Assembly: GCA_027083485.1 (NCBI GenBank) | Contig: JALWOO010000277.1 | Coordinates: 1-6,491 of the forward strand | Length of the DNA stretch: 6,491 bases | Direction of reading: 5' to 3' | From: Amylibacter sp. | Lineage (GTDB): Bacteria > Pseudomonadota > Alphaproteobacteria > Rhodobacterales > Rhodobacteraceae | In this document: positions 1-5,449 of the stretch, in pieces | How positions within the stretch are numbered: position 1 is the first letter of the stretch | Layout: every line of letters begins with the position of its first letter | Program-made: the position numbers and the translations under genes | The notes under the pieces: generated by a model | The model's input: only the letters and a program-made list of their open reading frames with translations | The model's database searches: none | What the model was told of the DNA's origin: nothing

Positions 1-237
1 ATCACAGTCAATGTGGTTGCGCCCGGCCCCATCCTGACGGATAATTTCTGGGGCGTAATCCCCAAGGACAGCGAACAGGAAACCGCCTTGGCAAGCCGCA
101 TTCCGGTCGGGCGTCTTGGTACGGTTCAGGATGTGACAAACGCCTTTTTGTTTTTCTGCGATCCGGCCAACAGCTTTGTCACCGGCCAGACGCTTTTTGT
201 CTGCGGCGGGGCCAGCATCGGCTCGCTTACCCTGTAA
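1..237 (+). CDS. Short-chain dehydrogenase/reductase, C-terminal part (5' end outside window)
   Basis: The open frame enters from the left edge in frame 1 and ends at TAA 235-237, giving 78 residues of a C-terminus. It begins ITVNVVAPGPI.T, the classical SDR stretch after the catalytic YxxxK helix (N-x-VAPGPI-x-T, which contacts the nicotinamide). It continues with IPVGRLGT.QDV..A and SFVTGQTLFVCGG, the usual SDR end. The GTG at position 13 is internal, not the start. The family reduces or oxidises alcohols/carbonyls with NAD(P)(H) in the cytosol; the Rossmann fold and catalytic Ser-Tyr-Lys lie outside the window, so cofactor and substrate are unknown. It converges on the amidotransferase gene with only 12 bp between the two stop codons. 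It may handle a carbonyl product of the neighbouring P450 pathway, but that is inference from position only. Family assignment is firm. Confidence 0.9.
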   Translation: MTVNVVAPGPILTDNFWGVIPKDSEQETALASRIPVGRLGTVQDVTNAFLFFCDPANSFVTGQTLFVCGGASIGSLTL

Positions 238-271
238 TTTCGAATTCGCCTAAATATCCCCGCCGGAGGCA
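238..271. repeat. Intergenic repeat, copy 1 (single arm)
   Basis: This copy starts directly after the SDR stop with TTTCGAATTCG, then AAATATCCC and GCCGGAGGC. The same order of blocks is found in the left arm of the hairpin at 3982-4062. Here only one arm is present, and most of it lies inside the 3' end of the convergent amidotransferase gene, where its reverse complement is read as Ala-Ser-Gly-Gly-Asp-Ile-stop. It lies between two convergent stop codons, so a role in transcription termination or 3'-end protection is plausible but not shown. Confidence 0.75.
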
Positions 272-987
272 ATATTCTTTTGAAGCTGCCCTTGGCGAAA
301 AAAGGCCACGATCCATTTGGCAAACTGCGCGTTTTCCGGTTCCTGATCCAGAGAGTCCCGCGCCGCGCGTATAACTTCGGGCGGCTTGGCGTCAGCCAGT
401 TCATCAATCAGGGCTGCCATAAACGCCGGCGTGATTTCCGGATGATACTGGCTGGTGAAAACATGGTTGCCCACACGAAAACCGCCATATTTGCAGGTGT
501 CATTTGATAAAACCGTTTCTGCCCCGTCAGGCAGGCAAACCACCTGTTCTTCATGGGCTGCGTTCTGGCGAATCGCACCGCTTTCCATCCAGGGGGCAGG
601 GTTGCGAGACCGGGTTTCAACAACGCCGAAAACCCAGCCATCCGTGTTTTTTTCAACCTTGCCGCCCAAGGCTTGCGCAATCGCCTGATGGCCAAAACAA
701 GCCCCGAAAAGCGGTATTTTCGCCTCTGCGACTGATCTTAGGGTCGCCGCCAGCTGTTTTTGCCACTCTGCCCCCTCCAATACCGATGCAGGGCTGCCTG
801 TGACGATGAAACCGTCGTAATTTTCCAGCGGCTGGTCCGGAAATTCACCATCTTTTACCGCATAAACACTGAACCGGCATTCAGGGCAGAAAGGGGCCAA
901 TAATGCGGGCCATTTTTCCCCGTCTTTCGGGTGGCGTTGGGCAAAGCAACTTTCGTCGGTATTTGCCATTAATATAGCAATATGCAT
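250..987 (-). CDS. Class I glutamine amidotransferase-like hydrolase (candidate gamma-glutamyl amide hydrolase)
   Basis: This 245-residue stand-alone class I GATase-fold protein is cytosolic with no signal peptide. Visible landmarks are TGSPASV at about 63-69 (oxyanion-side loop), the nucleophile elbow GACFGHQ with Cys97, an AAHEEQV block around 143-149 as in GMP-synthase-type GATases, and YHPEI with His182 and Glu184 completing the Cys-His-Glu triad. No synthetase domain is fused, so it probably hydrolyses a gamma-glutamyl amide by itself or serves a separate partner. The GS-like ligase gene nearby makes removal of a gamma-glutamyl group a reasonable role, as PuuD does in the putrescine pathway, but PuuD belongs to a somewhat different subgroup and the role is inference. 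The start ATG 985-987 has AAAGG 8 nt upstream on its strand and gives a standard beta-strand beginning (MHIAIL). The last residues (ASGGDI) and the TAG stop come from an intergenic repeat. It is transcribed divergently from the P450 operon. Confidence 0.88.
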   Translation of the reverse strand: MHIAILMANTDESCFAQRHPKDGEKWPALLAPFCPECRFSVYAVKDGEFPDQPLENYDGFIVTGSPASVLEGAEWQKQLAATLRSVAEAKIPLFGACFGHQAIAQALGGKVEKNTDGWVFGVVETRSRNPAPWMESGAIRQNAAHEEQVVCLPDGAETVLSNDTCKYGGFRVGNHVFTSQYHPEITPAFMAALIDELADAKPPEVIRAARDSLDQEPENAQFAKWIVAFFRQGQLQKNIASGGDI

Positions 988-1084
988 GCATTAAACCTTT
1001 CAAATCATTAACTTGTTATATAAACTGGAGGTAGATAAGTGAAGCACCGATTTCACAAATAATGACAATTTTGGGAGGAATAAA
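988..1084. promoter_or_regulatory. Divergent AT-rich spacer between amidotransferase and P450 operon
   Basis: This 97-bp non-coding stretch is much more AT-rich than its flanks and must hold the start signals of both divergent units. A TATAAA box at 1019-1024 resembles a -10 element for the + strand, but no convincing -35 box lies at the right distance. A weak inverted repeat GTGAA (1039-1043) / TTCAC (1052-1056) with an 8-nt spacer could be an operator half-site pair. The AAAGG at 996-1000 (minus strand) serves the amidotransferase. GGGAGGA at 1073-1079 serves the P450. Promoter placement is tentative. Confidence 0.45.
1073..1079 (+). promoter_or_regulatory. Ribosome binding site of the P450 gene
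   Basis: GGGAGGA lies 5 nt before ATG 1085. It is a strong Shine-Dalgarno match that fixes the P450 start; there is no better in-frame start upstream. Confidence 0.8.
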
Positions 1085-2344
1085 ATGACGATCTGGAATC
1101 CGGCCGATGACGGCCATGCGGACCTGTCCAGCCATGATGTTTTTGCACAGGGTGCGCCGCTGAATACCTTTGCCCGTTTGCGGCGCGAGGATCCGGTCCA
1201 CTGGACCGACTGGTCGGGGGGCAAGGGCTTTTGGTCGATCACCCGTCACGCCGATATACTGGACTTGAACCGCCAGTTCGATCTGATGTCCTCGGCTCAG
1301 GGCATTCGCATGGAAGACCAGACAGAAGAAGAATACCTCGCACGGCGCACCTTTCAGGAAACCGACCCGCCAGAACACATGCGCACCCGTATCAAGGTGG
1401 CCAAAGCGTTTTCCAAACCGGTAATTGCGGAATTTGAGCCTTTGATCCGCGATCTGTGCCATAACATTCTGGATAAAACTCTGCCCAAAGGTGAATTTGA
1501 CGCCACCAAAGAAATTGCCCGCCAACTGCCCATGCAAATGCTGGGCCGGATTTTGGGCACCCCCGAAGAAGATCTGCCCTGGCTGGTGGAAAAAGGAGAT
1601 GCGCTGATTGCCAATTCCGATCCGGATTTCACCGAACACGTGCTGGATAAAATGGACACCGACGAATTCCGCCTGATGCCGTTCAATTCGCCTGCCGGAA
1701 CCGAGCTTTGGGAATATGCCAAGGATCTGATGGCCCGAAAAAACCGCAGCGGCGACACCAATGGCGTGCTGCACATGATCCTGCAACCGGATAAAAACGG
1801 CGAGGTAATCTCCGAAACCGAATTCCGCAATTTCTTTTGTCTGCTGGTGGCGGCGGGAAATGACACCACGCGCTATTCCATCGCAGCGGGCATTCAGGCG
1901 ATGGCGCATCAGCCGGAATTGCTCGGCCAGATGCAGGAAGGCGGGGCCGTTTGGGAGACAATGCCCGATGAAATCATCCGCTGGGCAACGCCGGCGCTGT
2001 ATTTCCGCCGCACGGCCACGCGGGATGTGGAAATCCACGGCAAGAAAATTTGCAAGGGCGACAAGGTCCTGTACTGGTGGATTTCGGCCAACCGCGATGA
2101 AACCGTGATCGAGGATCCGTTGCGCGTCAACCTGCATCGCAACCCAAATCCGCATCTGGCCTTTGGTAAAGGCGGGCCGCATTTGTGCCTCGGTATGCAT
2201 CTGGCCCGTCTGGAAGTGCGGGTGTTGTTTGAGGAATTGTCCAAACGGATCACATCCATCGAACCAAACGGTCCCCATGAATTCTTGCGGTCCAATTTTG
2301 TGGGCGGGATCAAGAAATTACCGGTTAAGGTAACGTTGAAATAG
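1085..2344 (+). CDS. Cytochrome P450 monooxygenase (bacterial class I, soluble)
   Basis: This full-length bacterial P450 has 419 residues and no membrane anchor. Visible motifs in order are the I-helix AAGNDTTR at 256-263, with the Asp260-Thr261 pair used in proton delivery for O2 activation; the K-helix EIIR at 296-299 (ExxR); RRTATRD at 308-314 (the beta-sheet region whose Arg binds a haem propionate); and the haem loop AFGKGGPHLCLG at 359-370, with Cys368 as the axial thiolate. The Phe-to-Cys distance is one residue longer than in P450cam and matches the CYP124/CYP125 type, as does the AGNDTTR stretch. It would hydroxylate, N-dealkylate or otherwise oxidise an organic substrate using electrons from the [2Fe-2S] ferredoxin encoded two genes downstream. 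The substrate cannot be read from the sequence; the intervening gamma-glutamyl ligase gene suggests an amine or its gamma-glutamyl amide (inference). It is the first gene of a three-gene operon, with a 13-bp gap to the next. Confidence 0.95.
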   Translation: MTIWNPADDGHADLSSHDVFAQGAPLNTFARLRREDPVHWTDWSGGKGFWSITRHADILDLNRQFDLMSSAQGIRMEDQTEEEYLARRTFQETDPPEHMRTRIKVAKAFSKPVIAEFEPLIRDLCHNILDKTLPKGEFDATKEIARQLPMQMLGRILGTPEEDLPWLVEKGDALIANSDPDFTEHVLDKMDTDEFRLMPFNSPAGTELWEYAKDLMARKNRSGDTNGVLHMILQPDKNGEVISETEFRNFFCLLVAAGNDTTRYSIAAGIQAMAHQPELLGQMQEGGAVWETMPDEIIRWATPALYFRRTATRDVEIHGKKICKGDKVLYWWISANRDETVIEDPLRVNLHRNPNPHLAFGKGGPHLCLGMHLARLEVRVLFEELSKRITSIEPNGPHEFLRSNFVGGIKKLPVKVTLK

Positions 2345-2350
2345 GGGAGA
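2344..2350 (+). promoter_or_regulatory. Ribosome binding site of the GS-like ligase gene
   Basis: GGGGAGA shares its first base with the P450 TAG stop and sits 7 nt before ATG 2358. The overlap supports translational coupling within one operon and fixes the start. Confidence 0.75.
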
Positions 2351-2357
2351 CTGAAAA

Positions 2358-3650
2358 ATGAACGATCGTCTAAGAGCGATGTTTTGCGACCATCTGAGCA
2401 TTATGCGCGGAAAATACCTGCCGAAATCCAAAATCGGCGATGATGAAACCCGGTTTTGCCGCTCCAACTTCGGGGTGCATTACGACAAGGATCTGCTGGA
2501 TGCCCCCGGTGCGATGATGATGCAGGGCTTGCCGGATATGGAATTGCGCTGGAAGGCAGAAGATATCCGGGAAAGCTGGGATCGGGCCACCAAAATCGTG
2601 CTGGGTGATCTCTACGATCACCACGGCGAACCGCTGGAACTCTGTCCGCGCGGGGCGCTGAAACGGGCGGTGGCCGGATGGCAGGAAAATCACGGTTTGA
2701 CGCCGATGGTGGGGATTGAACTGGAATGTTTCGCCATGGTTGGCACGGATCAGGGACGGCTTGTGCCCTATGATGCGCCGGGCGGTGTGGTTTATGGCAC
2801 CGGCCCGTTCACAGATCCGCTGCGTTTTACCGATGCGATCTGGGAAAAGGCGGATCAGTTGGGCTTTCGTCTGGATATGATTACGGCGGAATACGACAGC
2901 CCGCAATTTGAATTTACCCTGACCTTTGATGAGGCGCTCAAGGCGGTGGATGACATCGTATTGTTCCGGCTAATGGCGCGCGAAATTGCGTTGGAACACG
3001 GGGTTGTGCTGACCTTCATGCCCAAACCCGTGGCCGAGGCCGGCGGTTCCGGCATGCATATCAATTTTTCCTTTCGCGATGAAAACGGCAATAACGCGCT
3101 GGACAACGGGCCTGTTGGCGGGCCGGAGCACATGAACGATCTGGCGCGCGGTTGTGTGGCCGGTCTGATGCATCACCATAAAGCTCTGGCCGGACTGATC
3201 GCCCCAACCGCCAATTCATACCAGCGTTTGCAACCGGGCAGCTTGTCCGGTTACTGGAAAAACTGGGGCGGGGATCATCGCAACGTTACCACCCGCGTTT
3301 CCGGTGAAGGCGGGGCGAAATCCCGTCTTGAACACCGCATGGCCGATGCGTCGGCCAATCCCTATACGGCGGTGGCTGCGGTTTTGCAGGCAGCGCGGCT
3401 CGGGCTGGAAAAAAGCTATGACCTCGGGCCGGCGGAAACCGGCGACGGGTTTGAACGCACCGACACCAAAATCGGCACTGCTGTTGATCTAAAAGGGGCG
3501 ATGAAAGATCTGGAAGCCGATCGCGCGCTTGGCGATGCGGTCGGGCGTTTGCTGGTGGATAGCCACATTTACATGAAACGCAAAGAGGTCAAGAAAACCC
3601 GCGATCTTGAGGGCGATCAACTGCGTGATTTTTATGTTTATTATGTGTGA
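2358..3650 (+). CDS. Glutamine synthetase-family ligase (candidate gamma-glutamyl amine ligase)
   Basis: The 430-residue GS-fold protein is slightly shorter than GlnA (about 470). The N-terminal beta-grasp part covers roughly 1-110 and the catalytic domain the rest. Catalytic landmarks are GIELECF with metal ligands Glu121 and Glu123, AEYDSPQFEF with Glu178 and Glu185, GSGMHIN with His234, the glutamate/ATP-phosphate loop NSYQRLQPG at 286-294, and RLEHRMADASANPY at 323-336 with Arg323, Glu325 and Arg327. The ATP-dependent gamma-glutamyl phosphate chemistry should therefore be intact. The flap that carries the ammonia-side Glu in canonical GS (PGYEAP) reads PGSLSG here, so the nucleophile is probably not ammonia. 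Members of this group include gamma-glutamyl-putrescine, -methylamide and -anilide ligases. I infer ligation of glutamate to an organic amine connected with the P450; the amine is unknown. It lies between P450 and ferredoxin with gaps of 13 and 9 bp, clearly cotranscribed. It is unlikely to be the housekeeping glnA, given the missing flap residue and the context. Confidence 0.9.
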   Translation: MNDRLRAMFCDHLSIMRGKYLPKSKIGDDETRFCRSNFGVHYDKDLLDAPGAMMMQGLPDMELRWKAEDIRESWDRATKIVLGDLYDHHGEPLELCPRGALKRAVAGWQENHGLTPMVGIELECFAMVGTDQGRLVPYDAPGGVVYGTGPFTDPLRFTDAIWEKADQLGFRLDMITAEYDSPQFEFTLTFDEALKAVDDIVLFRLMAREIALEHGVVLTFMPKPVAEAGGSGMHINFSFRDENGNNALDNGPVGGPEHMNDLARGCVAGLMHHHKALAGLIAPTANSYQRLQPGSLSGYWKNWGGDHRNVTTRVSGEGGAKSRLEHRMADASANPYTAVAAVLQAARLGLEKSYDLGPAETGDGFERTDTKIGTAVDLKGAMKDLEADRALGDAVGRLLVDSHIYMKRKEVKKTRDLEGDQLRDFYVYYV

Positions 3651-3654
3651 GGAA
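3649..3654 (+). promoter_or_regulatory. Ribosome binding site of the ferredoxin gene
   Basis: GAGGAA overlaps the TGA stop of the ligase gene and is 5 nt from ATG 3660. This favours coupled translation of the two genes. Confidence 0.75.
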
Positions 3655-3659
3655 ATAAA

Positions 3660-3974
3660 ATGAAAGTAACCTGGAAATTACACGATGGCCGCGAAATCGT
3701 CGCCGATGTTGCTGCCGGCACTACGCTCAAGGATGCGGGCATGGCCAATAACGTGCCCCATATTCTGGGCGAATGCGGCGGCTGCATGAGCTGTGCCACC
3801 TGTCATGTGGTGGTTGATCCGGAATGGGGGGCTGCCGTTGGGGGGCCGGATGACATGGAAAATGACATCCTCGATACAACCGAAGCCCCGCGACAGGAAA
3901 ATTCGCGCCTGTCCTGTCAGATCACCATGTCCGAGGCTCTGGACGGATTAAAGCTTTTGGTGCCGCAAGGCTGA
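3660..3974 (+). CDS. Putidaredoxin/adrenodoxin-type [2Fe-2S] ferredoxin
   Basis: The protein has 104 residues, the usual size of P450-serving [2Fe-2S] ferredoxins. Cluster ligands follow C-x5-C-x2-C-x37-C: Cys39, Cys45, Cys48 and Cys86, in the contexts GECGGCMSCATCHV and RLSCQI. An extra Cys42 fills the position usually taken by Ser or Ala/Gly in putidaredoxin-like loops. The acidic stretch GGPDDMENDILD at 61-72 corresponds to the helix that docks on redox partners. The protein carries electrons one at a time from an NAD(P)H ferredoxin reductase to the P450 encoded at the start of the operon. No reductase gene is in the window, so it may lie outside or be shared. This is the last gene of the operon, 9 bp after the ligase gene, and is followed by the long hairpin. 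Confidence 0.93.
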   Translation: MKVTWKLHDGREIVADVAAGTTLKDAGMANNVPHILGECGGCMSCATCHVVVDPEWGAAVGGPDDMENDILDTTEAPRQENSRLSCQITMSEALDGLKLLVPQG

Positions 3975-3981
3975 CGTTCCC

Positions 3982-4062
3982 TTTCGAATTCGTCCAAATA
4001 TCCCTGCCGGAGGCATTAAAACTCTTATGCCTCCGGCGGGGATATTTATGACGAATTCGAAA
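3982..4062. terminator. Long imperfect hairpin of the intergenic repeat (copies 2a/2b), likely bidirectional terminator
   Basis: The left arm at 3982-4016 and the right arm at 4027-4062 are near-perfect reverse complements around a 10-nt loop. Blocks in the left arm are TTTCGAATTCGTC, AAATATCCC and GCCGGAGGCAT. The only departures are one bulge (C against AT after the first block) and one T:G wobble. The stem next to the loop is very GC-rich (GCCGGAGGCAT / ATGCCTCCGGC). It fills most of the 98-bp gap between the convergent ferredoxin and aminotransferase stops, the expected place for a two-way terminator. A classic uninterrupted U tract is lacking (GGGGATATTTATG follows the stem), so intrinsic termination efficiency is uncertain. 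Confidence 0.75.
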
Positions 4063-4072
4063 TAGGCGCGGC

Positions 4073-5425
4073 TTACAACGCCGAGAACCCTGCATCCAAG
4101 GCAGTCAGGATCACCTGCACATCTGCAGATTCCAGAACCAGCGGCGGGGAGAGGATGATATTGGGGCCGGAAATGCGGATCATGGCTCCGGATTTATAGG
4201 CCGCATCCTGAATTTTGGCGATGCTGGATTTGTCGATTGCGGTCTTGTTGCTGCGCTCGGAGACCAGCTCCATGGCGCACATCAACCCGTGGCCTCCGCG
4301 CACATCGCCGATGACGTCGTATTTTTCCGCCAGCGCGTTCAACCCGGCAAACAGCTCCGCCCCGCGCGCGGTGGCGTTTTTGGGAACGTTAAGGTGCCGG
4401 GTTTCCGCCAGACAGGCCAGCGCCGCGGCTGCGCCGACCGGATGGCCGGAGTAGGTGTATCCGTGGCCGATGGCGGCTTTGCCCGTGGTGTCGTTTTCAA
4501 ACACGTCGGCCATGGCGTCGGAGATCATCACCGCGCCAAAGGGGAAATATCCGTTGGTAATGGCCTTGGCGGTGCACATCATATCCGGTTGCACCCCCCA
4601 ATGGCGCGAACCGGTCCAGGATCCTGTGCGGCCAAAGGCGGTGATGACCTCGTCCGCGATCAGCAAAATACCGTGGCGTGAACAGATTTCACGCACGCCG
4701 GGCATGAAGCTTTTGTGGGGCGGGATAACGCCTCCTGCGCCAAGGATCGGTTCCATGATAAAGGCAGCAATGGTGCCCGCCCCCTGAAAGGCGATTTCAT
4801 CCTCGATCGCGTTCAGGCACAGTTGTGCCAGCCGTTCCGGATCGGTTTCATTGAACGGATTGCGATAGGTATAGGGCGCGGGCAGGTGGTGACAACCGGG
4901 CAGCAGCGGTTCGTACTGGGTGCGGAAATTGGCATTGCCATTGACCGAGGCTCCGCCCGTGTGGGTGCCGTGATAGCCCTTTTTCAGGGACAGGAATTTC
5001 ACCCGTCCGGTTTCCCCGCGCACCTTGTGATATTGGCGCGCCAGCCGCAGGGCGGTTTCCACGCTGTCCGAGCCGCCAGAGGTAAAGAACGCCCGTGACA
5101 ACCCGTCGGGGGCGAAAAATTCGCGCAGGGTTTCGGCCAGTTCGATCACCGGATCGTTGCTGGTGCCGCGAAAGATCGAATAATAGGGCAGTTTGTCCAG
5201 TTGCGCGGCGATGGCATCCTTGATCGGCTGGCAGGAAAACCCCAGATTGACGTTCCAGAGGCCGCCAACGGCGTCGACGACCTCGTGGCCGTCAATGTCG
5301 GTGATCCGCACGCCCTGGCCGCCTGTGACGATCGTAGGCGGATTGGCGCGGCTGTCTGCCGGATGTGCCATCGGGTGCCAGACAGAGCGGGCGTTGTTTT
5401 CCTTGAGGAAGTTGGAGTCTTTCAT
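4073..5425 (-). CDS. Class III (omega) aminotransferase, PLP-dependent
   Basis: This 450-residue fold-type I transaminase has the usual length for omega-amine/beta-alanine:pyruvate aminotransferases. Landmarks in order are GLWNVNLG at 55-62 (active-site entrance, as in omega-transaminases), FFTSGGSDSVETALRLAR at 113-130 (PLP phosphate cup), YHGTHTGG at 151-158 (Tyr151 stacks on the ring), IMEPILGAGGV at 223-233, LLIADEVITAFGRTG with Asp258 (pyridine nitrogen), AKAITNGYFPFGAV with Lys287 (Schiff base), and GYTYSGHPVGAAAALA at 322-337. It moves an amino group between an amine or omega-amino acid and a keto acid, probably pyruvate, in the cytosol; exact substrates cannot be told apart by eye. 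The start ATG 5423-5425 has AAAGG 7 nt upstream, supplied by the short repeat TTTCGAATTCG. It follows iclR on the same strand with a 21-bp gap, so the two are probably cotranscribed. It converges on the P450 operon and is separated from it by the hairpin. Confidence 0.93.
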   Translation of the reverse strand: MKDSNFLKENNARSVWHPMAHPADSRANPPTIVTGGQGVRITDIDGHEVVDAVGGLWNVNLGFSCQPIKDAIAAQLDKLPYYSIFRGTSNDPVIELAETLREFFAPDGLSRAFFTSGGSDSVETALRLARQYHKVRGETGRVKFLSLKKGYHGTHTGGASVNGNANFRTQYEPLLPGCHHLPAPYTYRNPFNETDPERLAQLCLNAIEDEIAFQGAGTIAAFIMEPILGAGGVIPPHKSFMPGVREICSRHGILLIADEVITAFGRTGSWTGSRHWGVQPDMMCTAKAITNGYFPFGAVMISDAMADVFENDTTGKAAIGHGYTYSGHPVGAAAALACLAETRHLNVPKNATARGAELFAGLNALAEKYDVIGDVRGGHGLMCAMELVSERSNKTAIDKSSIAKIQDAAYKSGAMIRISGPNIILSPPLVLESADVQVILTALDAGFSAL

Positions 5426-5432
5426 CGGGGGA

Positions 5433-5437
5433 CCTTT
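5433..5437 (-). promoter_or_regulatory. Ribosome binding site of the aminotransferase gene, overlapping the repeat
   Basis: On the minus strand AAAGG sits 7 nt before the ATG. Its AAA is the end of the palindromic repeat motif CGAATTCGAAA, so repeat and translation signal are one and the same stretch. Confidence 0.65.
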
Positions 5438-5449
5438 CGAATTCGGCTA
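5435..5449. repeat. Intergenic repeat, copy 3 (short form)
   Basis: TTTCGAATTCG at 5435-5445 is followed after one base by CTA, which is the iclR stop codon TAG read on the minus strand. Copy 1 has the same arrangement (TTTCGAATTCG, one base, CTA as a stop codon). The GC-rich AAATATCCC / GCCGGAGGC part is absent here. The motif falls exactly in the gap between iclR and the aminotransferase gene. Confidence 0.65.

Noticed and set aside
13..15. GTG at position 13 as a start for a small 74-residue protein
   Set aside because: The frame is open from base 1 and encodes ITVN before it, which is part of the conserved SDR motif; the true start is outside the window.
1016..2278. A 420-codon open frame on the minus strand covering nearly the whole P450 gene
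   Set aside because: It mirrors the codon phase of the P450, has a His/Gln/Phe-rich composition without any recognisable domain, and has no ribosome binding site I can support. The P450 on the other strand has all family motifs, so this is a shadow frame.
2358..3650. Housekeeping glutamine synthetase (glnA)
   Set aside because: The flap glutamate is missing by eye, the protein is shorter than GlnA, there is no glnB neighbour, and it lies inside a P450/ferredoxin operon.
4215..5098. Several + strand open frames of 79-130 codons opposite the aminotransferase
   Set aside because: They overlap each other in different frames, show no family motifs, and lie wholly inside a gene with complete PLP-enzyme motifs on the other strand.
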